Positions 16,467-23,774 of a DNA stretch of 64,000 bases are shown here, piece after piece. Every line of letters begins with the position of its first letter. The first letter of the stretch is position 1. The notes under the pieces were generated by a model that saw only the letters and a list, made by a program, of their open reading frames with translations, searched no databases and had not been told where the DNA came from. This DNA comes from an uncultured Pelagibacteraceae bacterium (GTDB lineage: Bacteria; Pseudomonadota; Alphaproteobacteria; Pelagibacterales; Pelagibacteraceae): contig CACGSX010000001.1 of NCBI GenBank assembly GCA_902575835.1, forward strand, positions 82,065 to 146,064, given 5' to 3'. The translations under genes were made by a program, and so were the position numbers.

Positions 16467-16493
16467 TTTAGGGGGAATTTAATTCCCCCTAAA
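16467..16493. terminator. 27-base perfect hairpin after the demethylase gene
   Basis: The sequence TTTAGGGGGAATT-T-AATTCCCCCTAAA is a perfect inverted repeat: two 13-base arms around one base, so a realistic stem is about 11 pairs with a five-base loop. It starts 11 bases after the GcvT stop. No T-run follows on the plus strand (AAATATGACG), so it may be an RNA-stabilising 3' hairpin, an attenuator, or a rho-independent terminator of modest strength. It ends two bases before the start of the 35-codon peptide gene. Confidence 0.6.
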
Positions 16494-16494
16494 T

Positions 16495-16602
16495 ATGACG
16501 AAAACCTTTTTCATAGTTGTTTGCATTATAATCGCTATTGCTCTAATAATATTCCCATTAATCGTTTCATATAAGGCGCAAAAAAAAAATAAAGATAATT
16601 AA
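16495..16602 (+). CDS. 35-residue single-helix membrane peptide, unannotated
   Basis: This ORF is too short for the track. It encodes a peptide starting MTKTFFIVVCIIIAIALIIFPLIV, almost entirely one hydrophobic helix (about residues 4-25), followed by a basic tail ending KAQKKNKDN. Its TAA overlaps the ATG of the Yip1-like gene by one base (TAATG), the same coupling seen in many confirmed gene pairs of this window. The positive tail predicts the C-terminus in the cytoplasm. No clear ribosome site is seen, but the hairpin just upstream could shape initiation. Function unknown; it may be a small partner of the next membrane protein. Confidence 0.5.
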   Translation: MTKTFFIVVCIIIAIALIIFPLIVSYKAQKKNKDN

Positions 16603-17147
16603 TGTTTGCTCAGTTTTTAGAAATTGTTTTTAAATCGTTAAAGCTTGATAAAACTCTTTATAGAACTCCAAGATATTATGGAGAAGCTGGAATTTATTTT
16701 GCAATTCTTATCATGATTTTAGATGGGGTTGCTGGTGCTATCGCAGCGAACACAATTGTTAAAACGTCTGTTGGTATATCTGGTTTAACAGCATTATTAA
16801 CTTGGCTGGTGTGGGCAATTTTTATATTTGTAATTGGAGTTAAAATTTTTCCTGATAAAGATAGAAAAATTCCATTTAAAAGAGTTCTTATAGCTGTTGG
16901 GTACGCACACGCTCCAGGACTGATAAGATTTTTTGCTGTCACACCAGAGCTAGTGCTTTTAATTATTTTTCTTACTCAATTTTGGATATTTGCTTCATTG
17001 ATCATTGCAACAAGACATATTTTAAATTTAAAATCAAATTTAAAGGCTTTTGGCATTGTATTTTTATCTTTTCTAATAATCTCTTTCTTAACAATTTCAT
17101 TTGTAATGACAAAAATTAATTCATTACCTATTAGTACAAATATTTAA
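16602..17147 (+). CDS. Yip1-domain-like integral membrane protein
   Basis: The protein has 181 residues with about five transmembrane helices. The opening FKSLKLDKTLYRTPRYYGEAGIYFAILIMILDGVAGAIAA and the central KRVLIAVGYAHAPGLIRFFAVTPEL match the pattern of bacterial YIP1-like proteins, in which a polar GYAxxP segment precedes a helix. Their function in bacteria is unclear. It converges with the zinc-ribbon gene on the other strand, overlapping it by four bases. The family call rests on pattern only. Confidence 0.6.
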   Translation: MFAQFLEIVFKSLKLDKTLYRTPRYYGEAGIYFAILIMILDGVAGAIAANTIVKTSVGISGLTALLTWLVWAIFIFVIGVKIFPDKDRKIPFKRVLIAVGYAHAPGLIRFFAVTPELVLLIIFLTQFWIFASLIIATRHILNLKSNLKAFGIVFLSFLIISFLTISFVMTKINSLPISTNI

Positions 17148-17311
17148 AGTGGAAATAAAGTTTTTGATGTTCTGCAGGAGTTACAAAGTTTATATCCAGT
17201 GAGTATTAAATTTTGAGTTACTGTCTCATCTTCTTTTTTACATTCATCACAAATATCATTTAATTCATTATTATCTGATTTGCCTGATTTATATTCAAAG
17301 TTATCAGTCAT
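17144..17311 (-). CDS. 55-residue zinc-ribbon protein, unannotated
   Basis: This ORF is below the track limit. The peptide starts MTDNFEYKSGKSDNNELND and contains CDECKK (residues 21-24) and CNSCRT (residues 43-46), two CxxC pairs 18 residues apart, a typical zinc-ribbon spacing. Its ATG lies inside the last codons of the DUF3726 gene (eight-base overlap) and its stop overlaps the Yip1-like gene on the other strand by four bases. The N-terminal 20 residues are acidic and likely unfolded. The intact cysteine pairs and the operon-like position argue that it is real. It may act as a small metal-binding or interaction module with the DUF3726 protein. Confidence 0.6.
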   Translation of the reverse strand: MTDNFEYKSGKSDNNELNDICDECKKEDETVTQNLILTGYKLCNSCRTSKTLFPL

Positions 17312-17912
17312 TATCTGTTAATCCTGCTCCTGCGGTTTTTTGCTTTAACTCATCTGTTTCTTCCACAAATGTTTTTTCAGATAATTTTGTTAATTCTTTC
17401 CAATCTTCTTCAGAAAAATTATTCTTATTTTCTAAAAATTGAATTTTGATTACATCAGCTTTTTCTACAACCTCACTACTTAAGTAATTTGAATAAATTG
17501 ATTGATTAAAATTTAATAAAAATTCTTTTTGATCTATCTTTAAAAAAATTCTCTTTCCTGTTATTTCCGAAGATCTGCTGACAAACGGCAAAAATATCAA
17601 TGGGTAAGCCATTTTTTCAATTTCTATATCATTTAGTTCTTGGATAGAGATCGATTGATCAAAAAAACTTAATCCAAGTTTAATCGGACAGTAAAAGTTT
17701 TGAGGTCTGTTGCTTTTGTTAAAAGATTGGCAATTTTCAAACTTCTCATTATTAAAAATCTTAAAATATTGGTTTATGTTTTTTATTCCTGGTAAACCAA
17801 ATAACTCGAGTTGTTTAATGTTCTTTCCTATTTCTTCTGCAACTCCCCAGGAGAAACCTTTAGCTTTTGTTGAACGTTTAACAATCGTGTCAATTTCACT
17901 ATAACTTCTCAT
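17304..17912 (-). CDS. DUF3726 family protein
   Basis: The protein has 202 residues. The opening MRSYSEIDTIVKRSTKAKGFSWGVAEEIGKNIKQLELFGLPG matches the start of DUF3726 proteins, which occur in alphaproteobacteria near the same partners seen here. No enzyme motif is visible. A segment around 85-115 (FFDQSISIQELNDIEIEKMAYPLIFLPFV) is partly hydrophobic but there is no clear membrane helix. It follows the 550-residue gene by eight bases and overlaps the zinc-ribbon gene. The function is unknown; joint action with the M19-like and 550-residue proteins is inferred from the tight spacing. Confidence 0.65.
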   Translation of the reverse strand: MRSYSEIDTIVKRSTKAKGFSWGVAEEIGKNIKQLELFGLPGIKNINQYFKIFNNEKFENCQSFNKSNRPQNFYCPIKLGLSFFDQSISIQELNDIEIEKMAYPLIFLPFVSRSSEITGKRIFLKIDQKEFLLNFNQSIYSNYLSSEVVEKADVIKIQFLENKNNFSEEDWKELTKLSEKTFVEETDELKQKTAGAGLTDND

Positions 17913-17920
17913 TAATTACT

Positions 17921-19573
17921 TTAATTATACATCCAATATGGATTAAATGAATTAAGTTCATCTGGTAATGGAGCTCCTTGAAACATACAAATCCTTAACC
18001 ATTTGTCAGATCTTGGATCAAACTTTACTGCCCCAAAAAAAGATAATTTAAGTCTTAACATATCTATAGGAACTAATTTTGAGCCGATAGTGTTATCTTG
18101 AATTTCAGAATATGGATATTTCTCTGTTATAAACACTCTTCTTACAATATGTCTTAAATCATTGTTCTGTACTAAAAATTTACCAATCTTTAAGCTGTTT
18201 TTTAAATTAAAAATAGTTTCATAAAGTTTTTTTATATCTCTAGCAATAGCCGTAGGCTGCTCGAGTTCTGAACCAATATCTTCAAACCGATTTCCAATCC
18301 TAGGTTCTTCTTTATTTTTTGATATGAACCAAAATTTTTTATTATTTTCATTTTTTGAAAAATCAATTTTTAAAATATCTGAATAATTTTTCTCAATTAT
18401 TTCTCTTAGGTCATTTATAGTTCTGTCTACAGGTATATTAAAACTACTATCCTCGTCTGAACTCATTTGAGAAATTAAAGGATCAGTTATTTCATTATAT
18501 GGCTCCATCATTATAGAAACTAAATACTCAATTCCTTCTTCAGATAAATTTTCCTCTGCCCAGTTATATAATTTATCAAATATATAAAAATTTGATTTAT
18601 CAATATTATCTTTCAAATAATTAATTAAATTTTGTAAATCATTAATTAAATTGTTTATTTTTTTCGTTTGGTATTCGCTATCAGTATTCCATGAAGTTAC
18701 ATTTTTTAAAGATTTTGTTAAACAATTGTAAAAAATTTTAAACTCTTCTTCTGATACTTTTTCTATTTCTCTTATTTTTTTTAAAGCTGTCTCTTTAGCT
18801 AGAATCCAATTATTTAATAACGAAGGGTGGTTAACAATAAATGGTGCCATTCCTAATCCAGTTGAATTTCCAATTCCTAAATTTCTGCAAATATCCAAGT
18901 CTAATTCTACAGCATCTTTAGGATTTTTATGTTTTGCTATATGATTGACTTGATCGAAAGTGAATTGTCTTACAAGGTAAACTAACATCATTTCCAATCT
19001 AAAAGGACCATTTATTTCATCTCTATTTTTAATTCTAAACCTGTCTGCTAATCCAAATTTTCCTGAACCGTATACTGCAGTTGTTCTGTACAAATATCCA
19101 ACTTTTGAAAGCTCATTAGTATTGGGCTGGATACCTTTTGATAAACACTCAACCACATAATTAAATGCTCTAACTGACCTATTTGCTCTTGAGAGAGTTA
19201 GTTCTTTATAAGAAAGTCTTCCTACTTCTTGTTTAGGAACATTTTGTGAAAGTCTATCAATATCAATTTTTGAAGGAATGCCATCATACAAAGCAAATGC
19301 AGCATCCCATTTAGTTGCTATTACTCTATCAGATCTTTCATCATCTTTAAGCTTATTGGCAAAACAAACTAGAGAATATGTTTTTTTATCTTTTGAAAAT
19401 GAATAAATAGCGACTCCATATCCCCTATCATTCATGTCAAACAAATCTCTGTTATATTTCCAATCTTTGAACTCATTTAAAAATGATCTTAGAAAAGATA
19501 ATTTAGATTGATGAAACGATCCAAGCCTGGAAAGTTTCATTACAATTTTAGGATCTCTTAATGGAACTTGCAT
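17921..19573 (-). CDS. Conserved 550-residue protein of unknown function
   Basis: I do not recognise this protein. It opens MQVPLRDPKIVMKLSRLGSFHQSKLSFLRSFLNEFKDWKY and has strongly patterned stretches such as ELTLSRANRSVRAFNYVVECLSKG, TTAVYGSGKFGLADRFRIKNRDEINGPFRLEMMLVYLVRQFTFDQVNHIAKH and LDICRNLGIGNSTGLGMAPFIVNHPSLLNNWI. These look like conserved active-site or ligand regions. There is no signal peptide or membrane helix, so it should be cytoplasmic. It starts on the stop of the M19-like gene (TAATG). The middle (about 270-390) is rich in Lys, Asn and Glu and probably helical. Given its neighbours it may take part in breakdown of a modified amino acid or betaine. Confidence 0.6.
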   Translation of the reverse strand: MQVPLRDPKIVMKLSRLGSFHQSKLSFLRSFLNEFKDWKYNRDLFDMNDRGYGVAIYSFSKDKKTYSLVCFANKLKDDERSDRVIATKWDAAFALYDGIPSKIDIDRLSQNVPKQEVGRLSYKELTLSRANRSVRAFNYVVECLSKGIQPNTNELSKVGYLYRTTAVYGSGKFGLADRFRIKNRDEINGPFRLEMMLVYLVRQFTFDQVNHIAKHKNPKDAVELDLDICRNLGIGNSTGLGMAPFIVNHPSLLNNWILAKETALKKIREIEKVSEEEFKIFYNCLTKSLKNVTSWNTDSEYQTKKINNLINDLQNLINYLKDNIDKSNFYIFDKLYNWAEENLSEEGIEYLVSIMMEPYNEITDPLISQMSSDEDSSFNIPVDRTINDLREIIEKNYSDILKIDFSKNENNKKFWFISKNKEEPRIGNRFEDIGSELEQPTAIARDIKKLYETIFNLKNSLKIGKFLVQNNDLRHIVRRVFITEKYPYSEIQDNTIGSKLVPIDMLRLKLSFFGAVKFDPRSDKWLRICMFQGAPLPDELNSFNPYWMYN

Positions 19574-20541
19574 TAATTAATTCCTTTATAAAAATTAAAC
19601 CAGTTATTGCCAAGTATCTTATTTATCTCTTCTTCGTGAAAACCTTTATTTTTTAATTCTGTATTTACATTATTAAATCCTCTTGCATCCAAAAACCAAT
19701 CCGGTTGTTTTGGAAAACCAGGTTTATCTTTACTGCCTTCACCAAAATTTTTTGATTTTGACCATGTTCCATTTCTCATCCACTCAACTACAGTGTCTGG
19801 TTGGTTCAAACATAAGTCTGATCCTATACCAACATTATTAATACCCATAATTTCAACTGTTCTTGCAACCATTTCACAAAAACTTTCTATTTTACAATTC
19901 GTTCCATCTTTTAAATGATGAGCATACAATGATAACCCTAACATTCCACCACTATCGGATAAAACTTTTAATAATTCTGTAGATTTGTTTCTTTTCGCTT
20001 CAAACCAAAAAGTTGGATTTGCATGAGTAATTGCAATAGGTTTTTGACTAATTTCAATTGCATCAAGTGTACTTTTCTCTGCTGAATGAGACATGTCAAC
20101 AACGATACCTACTCTATTCATTTCTTTAATAGCCTCTTTTCCAAAATTAGTAACTCCGCTATCATTTTTTTCATAACATCCAGTGGCTAATAATGATTGG
20201 TTGTTATAAGTTAATTGCATAAATCGACAACCTTGTGAGTGTACTTTTTCTATAAGACCTATGTCGTCTTCAATTGGAGAGCAATTTTGAAATCCAAAAA
20301 AAATTGCAGTTTTGTTTTCTTCTTTTGCCTTTGTAATATCGTTGTAGTTATTTCCTAGAAATATAAGATCTTTATTTTCTTCGAAATGTTTATTCCACTC
20401 TTGTATTCTTTGTTGTAATTCATCATAGTCTTCATGATAAACTAACGTTACGTGAACTGCATTTAATCCAGCTTTATTATTTATTTCAAAGATTTCTCTA
20501 GACCATTTACAATATTGAAGATTATCAATTCGATAATTCAT
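19573..20541 (-). CDS. M19 renal-dipeptidase-like protein
   Basis: The protein has 322 residues of the membrane dipeptidase (M19) fold: RFMQLTYNNQSLLATGCYEKNDSGVTNFGKEAIKEMNRVGIVVDMSHSAEKSTLDAI and AITHANPTFWFEAKRNKS are clear, and GINNVGIGSDLCLNQPD corresponds to the conserved GSDxDG region. The first metal-binding motif of true dipeptidases (DGHND-type HxD) is not seen in the N-terminal region, so metal binding may be altered. Related proteins are encoded in glycine betaine/dimethylglycine operons of pseudomonads, where their role is unclear. It is the first gene of a four-gene operon and is divergent from purE over 104 bases. Confidence 0.8.
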   Translation of the reverse strand: MNYRIDNLQYCKWSREIFEINNKAGLNAVHVTLVYHEDYDELQQRIQEWNKHFEENKDLIFLGNNYNDITKAKEENKTAIFFGFQNCSPIEDDIGLIEKVHSQGCRFMQLTYNNQSLLATGCYEKNDSGVTNFGKEAIKEMNRVGIVVDMSHSAEKSTLDAIEISQKPIAITHANPTFWFEAKRNKSTELLKVLSDSGGMLGLSLYAHHLKDGTNCKIESFCEMVARTVEIMGINNVGIGSDLCLNQPDTVVEWMRNGTWSKSKNFGEGSKDKPGFPKQPDWFLDARGFNNVNTELKNKGFHEEEINKILGNNWFNFYKGIN

Positions 20542-20645
20542 ATTTAATATACACTATTATTATTATTGTGATTGTCACTAACTTAAACTGTCATTAGCTA
20601 AAAATTGCAATTTAAAGGAAATATCTGTAAATTGATGTTAGTTTC

Positions 20646-21140
20646 ATGATATACAAAAAAAAATCACATAAAGTATCAATTGTAATGGGTAGTCATTCTG
20701 ATTACAAAACAATGAAGAATTGTGAAAAAGTTCTTAAAATTTTAAAAGTTAATTATGAGACAAATATCGTCTCTGCGCACAGGACGCCTGATAGACTTTA
20801 CACCTATGCAAAGAAAGCAGAAAATAATAATATTTCTATTATTATTGCTGGAGCTGGAGGATCAGCGCATTTACCTGGTATGATTGCTGCTATAACTAGA
20901 ATTCCAGTCATAGGTGTTCCCATTGAAAGTAAAAAGTTAAAAGGTTTAGATAGCCTTTTATCAATTGCTCAAATGCCAAAAGGAATTCCTGTTGGCACAG
21001 TTGCTATTGGAGAAGATGGTGCAATCAATGCTGGTTTATATGCTGCTTCAATTATAGCTACGTATGATAACAATGTAAAAAAAACACTTTTAAATTGGCG
21101 AAAAAAACAAACATCAAAAGTAAAAAAAAAACCAAAGTAA
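20646..21140 (+). CDS. purE: N5-carboxyaminoimidazole ribonucleotide mutase
   Basis: The protein has 164 residues, typical of class I PurE. Conserved motifs are VSIVMGSHSDYKTMKN near residue 10, TNIVSAHRTPDRLYTYAKKAE near 40, and IIIAGAGGSAHLPGMIAAIT near 66, followed by GIPVGTVAIGEDGAINAGLYAA. It converts N5-CAIR to CAIR in purine synthesis and needs PurK, whose gene follows three bases after the stop. The C-terminus has a lysine-rich tail (KKKPK). The 104 bases upstream are shared with the divergent M19-like gene and carry no clear promoter motif or ribosome site. Confidence 0.96.
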   Translation: MIYKKKSHKVSIVMGSHSDYKTMKNCEKVLKILKVNYETNIVSAHRTPDRLYTYAKKAENNNISIIIAGAGGSAHLPGMIAAITRIPVIGVPIESKKLKGLDSLLSIAQMPKGIPVGTVAIGEDGAINAGLYAASIIATYDNNVKKTLLNWRKKQTSKVKKKPK

Positions 21141-21143
21141 TTA

Positions 21144-22187
21144 ATGTCTAAACCTGATCTTGGAATAATAGGTGGAGGACAATTAGGAAGTCTATTAGCA
21201 TCTGCAGCGAAAAAACTTAATATTAAAACGGTTATTTTATCAGATGATAAAGATGCACCCGCAATCAATTTTGCAGATGAATTTATTTATGGAGATTACC
21301 AAGACATAAATATTATCAATAGCTTTTTAGAAAAAGTTGATCTTGTTACTTATGAGTTTGAAAATATACCATATGATATATTGAAAAGAATTAATGAAAC
21401 CAAATCTGTATTACCAAGCCCCGAAATAAATAAATTAATTCAAAATAGAATGACTGAAAAAGAGTTTTTGAATAAAAACAATATAACTACAACACAGTTT
21501 GTAAGTATTAACGATTTAGATGATATAAAAATAAACGATAGATTAATACCTGGTTTATTGAAAACTTGTACACTTGGTTATGATGGAAAGGGCCAATATA
21601 AAATAAATAATGTAAATGATTTAAATGAAGATTTTGATTTTTCAAAAGGCTACATCTTAGAAAAGATAGTAAATTTAAAAAAAGAAATTTCAGTTGTGGT
21701 TACAAGATTTGGTCACCAAAAATATGAAATTTATGATCCAATTGAAAATTATCATGAAGACCAGATTTTAAAACACTCCAAAATTCCTGCTGATATAAGT
21801 GATGAAATTAAAAATAAAGCATTGGACTGGGCAAAAAAAGTAGCTGAAGAGCTTGATTATATTGGTACTATGTGCGTTGAATTCTTTATAGATAAAAATA
21901 ATAATTTATATGCTAATGAAGTTGCGCCAAGAGTGCATAATTCTGGACACCTAACTATAAATTCACACAACATTAGCCAATTTGAAAATCATATAAGAGC
22001 TGTATGTGGACTTGAAAAATTAGAAACAAAAAAAATTTATAATGCAAAAATGCTTAATTTGATTGGTGAGGATATATTAGAATATAAAAATAAAAAATTT
22101 AAAGAAAATGAATTTTTTTATGATTATTTAAAAAAAGAAGTTAAAGCTAAAAGAAAAATGGGACATTTAACAACTATAGAAAAATAG
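21144..22187 (+). CDS. purK: 5-(carboxyamino)imidazole ribonucleotide synthase
   Basis: The protein has 347 residues of the ATP-grasp fold. It begins DLGIIGGGQLGSLLASAAKKL, the PurK nucleotide-site signature, and includes FADEFIYGDYQD, VTYEFENIPYDIL, LKTCTLGYDGKGQYKI and the metal-binding CVEFFIDKNNNLYANEVAPRVHNSGHLTI. It makes N5-CAIR from AIR, bicarbonate and ATP. It is downstream of purE and coupled to it. The gene ends two bases before the stop of the convergent SRAP gene. Confidence 0.95.
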   Translation: MSKPDLGIIGGGQLGSLLASAAKKLNIKTVILSDDKDAPAINFADEFIYGDYQDINIINSFLEKVDLVTYEFENIPYDILKRINETKSVLPSPEINKLIQNRMTEKEFLNKNNITTTQFVSINDLDDIKINDRLIPGLLKTCTLGYDGKGQYKINNVNDLNEDFDFSKGYILEKIVNLKKEISVVVTRFGHQKYEIYDPIENYHEDQILKHSKIPADISDEIKNKALDWAKKVAEELDYIGTMCVEFFIDKNNNLYANEVAPRVHNSGHLTINSHNISQFENHIRAVCGLEKLETKKIYNAKMLNLIGEDILEYKNKKFKENEFFYDYLKKEVKAKRKMGHLTTIEK

Positions 22188-22189
22188 TT

Positions 22190-22813
22190 TTAAGATATAG
22201 TTTGTATCAAAGAAATATTATTGTTTGTAGGTTTATTAACTTCCTTTGAAACTTCATGAAAGTTTAATTTTGTTTTTTTACACTCTTTAAGAAAACTCGA
22301 TCCTGTTAATTCAAGATTTAAATATCTATTAACATCATTTTCATTAATTATAACAGGTTGTCTATGATGTATTTCTTTAATATTTTCATCTGCGTCCTCG
22401 GTTATTAAACAAAATTGATCATTGTCATAAATAGCCGCTAAATACATAAGCTTTTTATCCTCTCTTAAAAAATAATAAGGTGTTTTATTTTCTTTTTCTC
22501 TTTTCCACTCATAAAAACCATCTGCTACAGCTACACATCTATGTAGTCGAATTAATTTTTTGAAAGAAACTTTTTCATCTATAGTTTCTAGTCTTGCATT
22601 TATTAAAGGTTTAAAATCTTTTTGCTTAGCCCAGCTAGGTACTACTCCCCACTTTAAATTTTCTAGAGTATTTCCATTATTATATTTTTTAATTACAGGT
22701 AATTTTTGAAATGGATGTGCATTATAATTTTCAGTATCTTCAACTTGTATAGCTGACTTAACAAGTTTTTTTGTTTTTGTAACAGGGCTAGTTATTACGT
22801 ATCTTCCACACAT
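22190..22813 (-). CDS. SRAP (YedK/HMCES-type) abasic-site processing protein
   Basis: The protein has 207 residues and starts MCGRYVITS; Cys2 is the residue that becomes the N-terminal nucleophile forming a stable thiazolidine with abasic sites in single-stranded DNA. Other family features are LKWGVVPSWAKQ, LINARLETIDEKVSFKKL, VADGFYEWKR and HHRQPVII (catalytic histidine region). It protects DNA during replication. It shares a 36-base divergent spacer with the GNAT gene and is convergent with purK. A photolyase is the only other DNA-repair gene in the window. Confidence 0.93.
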   Translation of the reverse strand: MCGRYVITSPVTKTKKLVKSAIQVEDTENYNAHPFQKLPVIKKYNNGNTLENLKWGVVPSWAKQKDFKPLINARLETIDEKVSFKKLIRLHRCVAVADGFYEWKREKENKTPYYFLREDKKLMYLAAIYDNDQFCLITEDADENIKEIHHRQPVIINENDVNRYLNLELTGSSFLKECKKTKLNFHEVSKEVNKPTNNNISLIQTIS

Positions 22814-22849
22814 ATTTAATTTTCTTGGTTTAATCTAAATTTAGATTAT

Positions 22850-23320
22850 ATGTTTTTCAAAACTATGAAATCAATAGAAAATAATTTTGATGATCTGCAG
22901 GTAAATGAGTTGCTAACTAAGCATTTTATTGAATTGAGATCAGTTTCTCCTGAGGGGAGTTCTCATGTATTAGATATTCCTGGATTAAAGGATCCAAGTA
23001 TAAAATTCTGGAGTTTATGGGAAAATAATGAACTAATTGGTTGTGGAGCTTTAAAATTATTTGATGAAACGCATGGAGAATTTAAATCTATAAGAGTTTC
23101 AGATAAATTTAGAAATAAAAAATATGGTGGAAAAATAATTTCACATCTTATTGAAAAATCTAAACAAATAGGAATTACTAAACTAAGTGTCGAAACTGGT
23201 GCAGGTGATTTTTTTGCACCCGCTAGAAAACTTTTTAAAAGTTTTGGTTTTAAAGAGTGTGGGCCTTTTGCGCACTATAAAGATGATCCTAATTCATGCT
23301 ATTATTCAGTAGATATTTGA
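22850..23320 (+). CDS. GNAT family N-acetyltransferase
   Basis: The protein has 156 residues with the GNAT core: KFWSLWENNELIGCGALKLFDETHGEFKSIRVSDKFRNKKYGGKIISHLIEKSKQIGITKLSVETGAG, where RVSDKFRNKKYGGK is the acetyl-CoA binding loop (normally Q/RxxGxG/A). The C-terminal part, FFAPARKLFKSFGFKECGPFAHYKDDPNSCYYS, resembles the PanZ/ElaA-like acetyltransferases. The start may be either the ATG at 22850 or the Met six codons in; neither has a clear ribosome site. The substrate is unknown. Confidence 0.85.
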   Translation: MFFKTMKSIENNFDDLQVNELLTKHFIELRSVSPEGSSHVLDIPGLKDPSIKFWSLWENNELIGCGALKLFDETHGEFKSIRVSDKFRNKKYGGKIISHLIEKSKQIGITKLSVETGAGDFFAPARKLFKSFGFKECGPFAHYKDDPNSCYYSVDI

Positions 23321-23330
23321 GGAGTTTAGT

Positions 23331-23771
23331 TTGGAAACTGATAAATCGAGACCATTTGTATTATATGTTGCCGAAATCATTTATCAAAAGATATATGAAA
23401 TCAAAATTAAGAACCCTAATTTAACTAATATTCAAGCTTTTGAAATATTTATTGCATCAGATGATTATAATGAAATTAGTTCAGGAAATTTTCATGATAA
23501 ATGGTTTAAAGAACTTGAGAGCAATGACTACGTAGATAAATCTACAAAAAAAAAGATTAATCAAGAAACTATAAGACTTTTACAAATACAAAAAGATACT
23601 ATGATTAAACAATTAATGAAAATCCCAAAATTATATTATGCAAAAAGTCACTTTCCTTTGGAATTATCTCAAAGAGCATTTGATCATTTGTGGAGAGTTT
23701 GTGAAAGTTATGAACTTTGGTGTAAAGAAACTAAACAAAATGGATTAATATTATTAAATTTAACAGAATAA
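23331..23771 (+). CDS. Conserved hypothetical protein, TTG start
   Basis: The protein has 146 residues starting at TTG with an AGGAG ribosome site eight bases before it, which supports the unusual start. I recognise no family. It is helical and charged: an N-terminal VLYVAEIIYQKIYEIK, a middle TRLLQIQKDTM-like helix and a C-terminal SQRAFDHLWRVCESYELWCKETKQNGLILLNL that may be conserved. No membrane helix or signal is present. It is ten bases after the GNAT gene and three bases before the transporter, so the three probably form an operon. Confidence 0.6.
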   Translation: METDKSRPFVLYVAEIIYQKIYEIKIKNPNLTNIQAFEIFIASDDYNEISSGNFHDKWFKELESNDYVDKSTKKKINQETIRLLQIQKDTMIKQLMKIPKLYYAKSHFPLELSQRAFDHLWRVCESYELWCKETKQNGLILLNLTE

Positions 23772-23774
23772 TTT

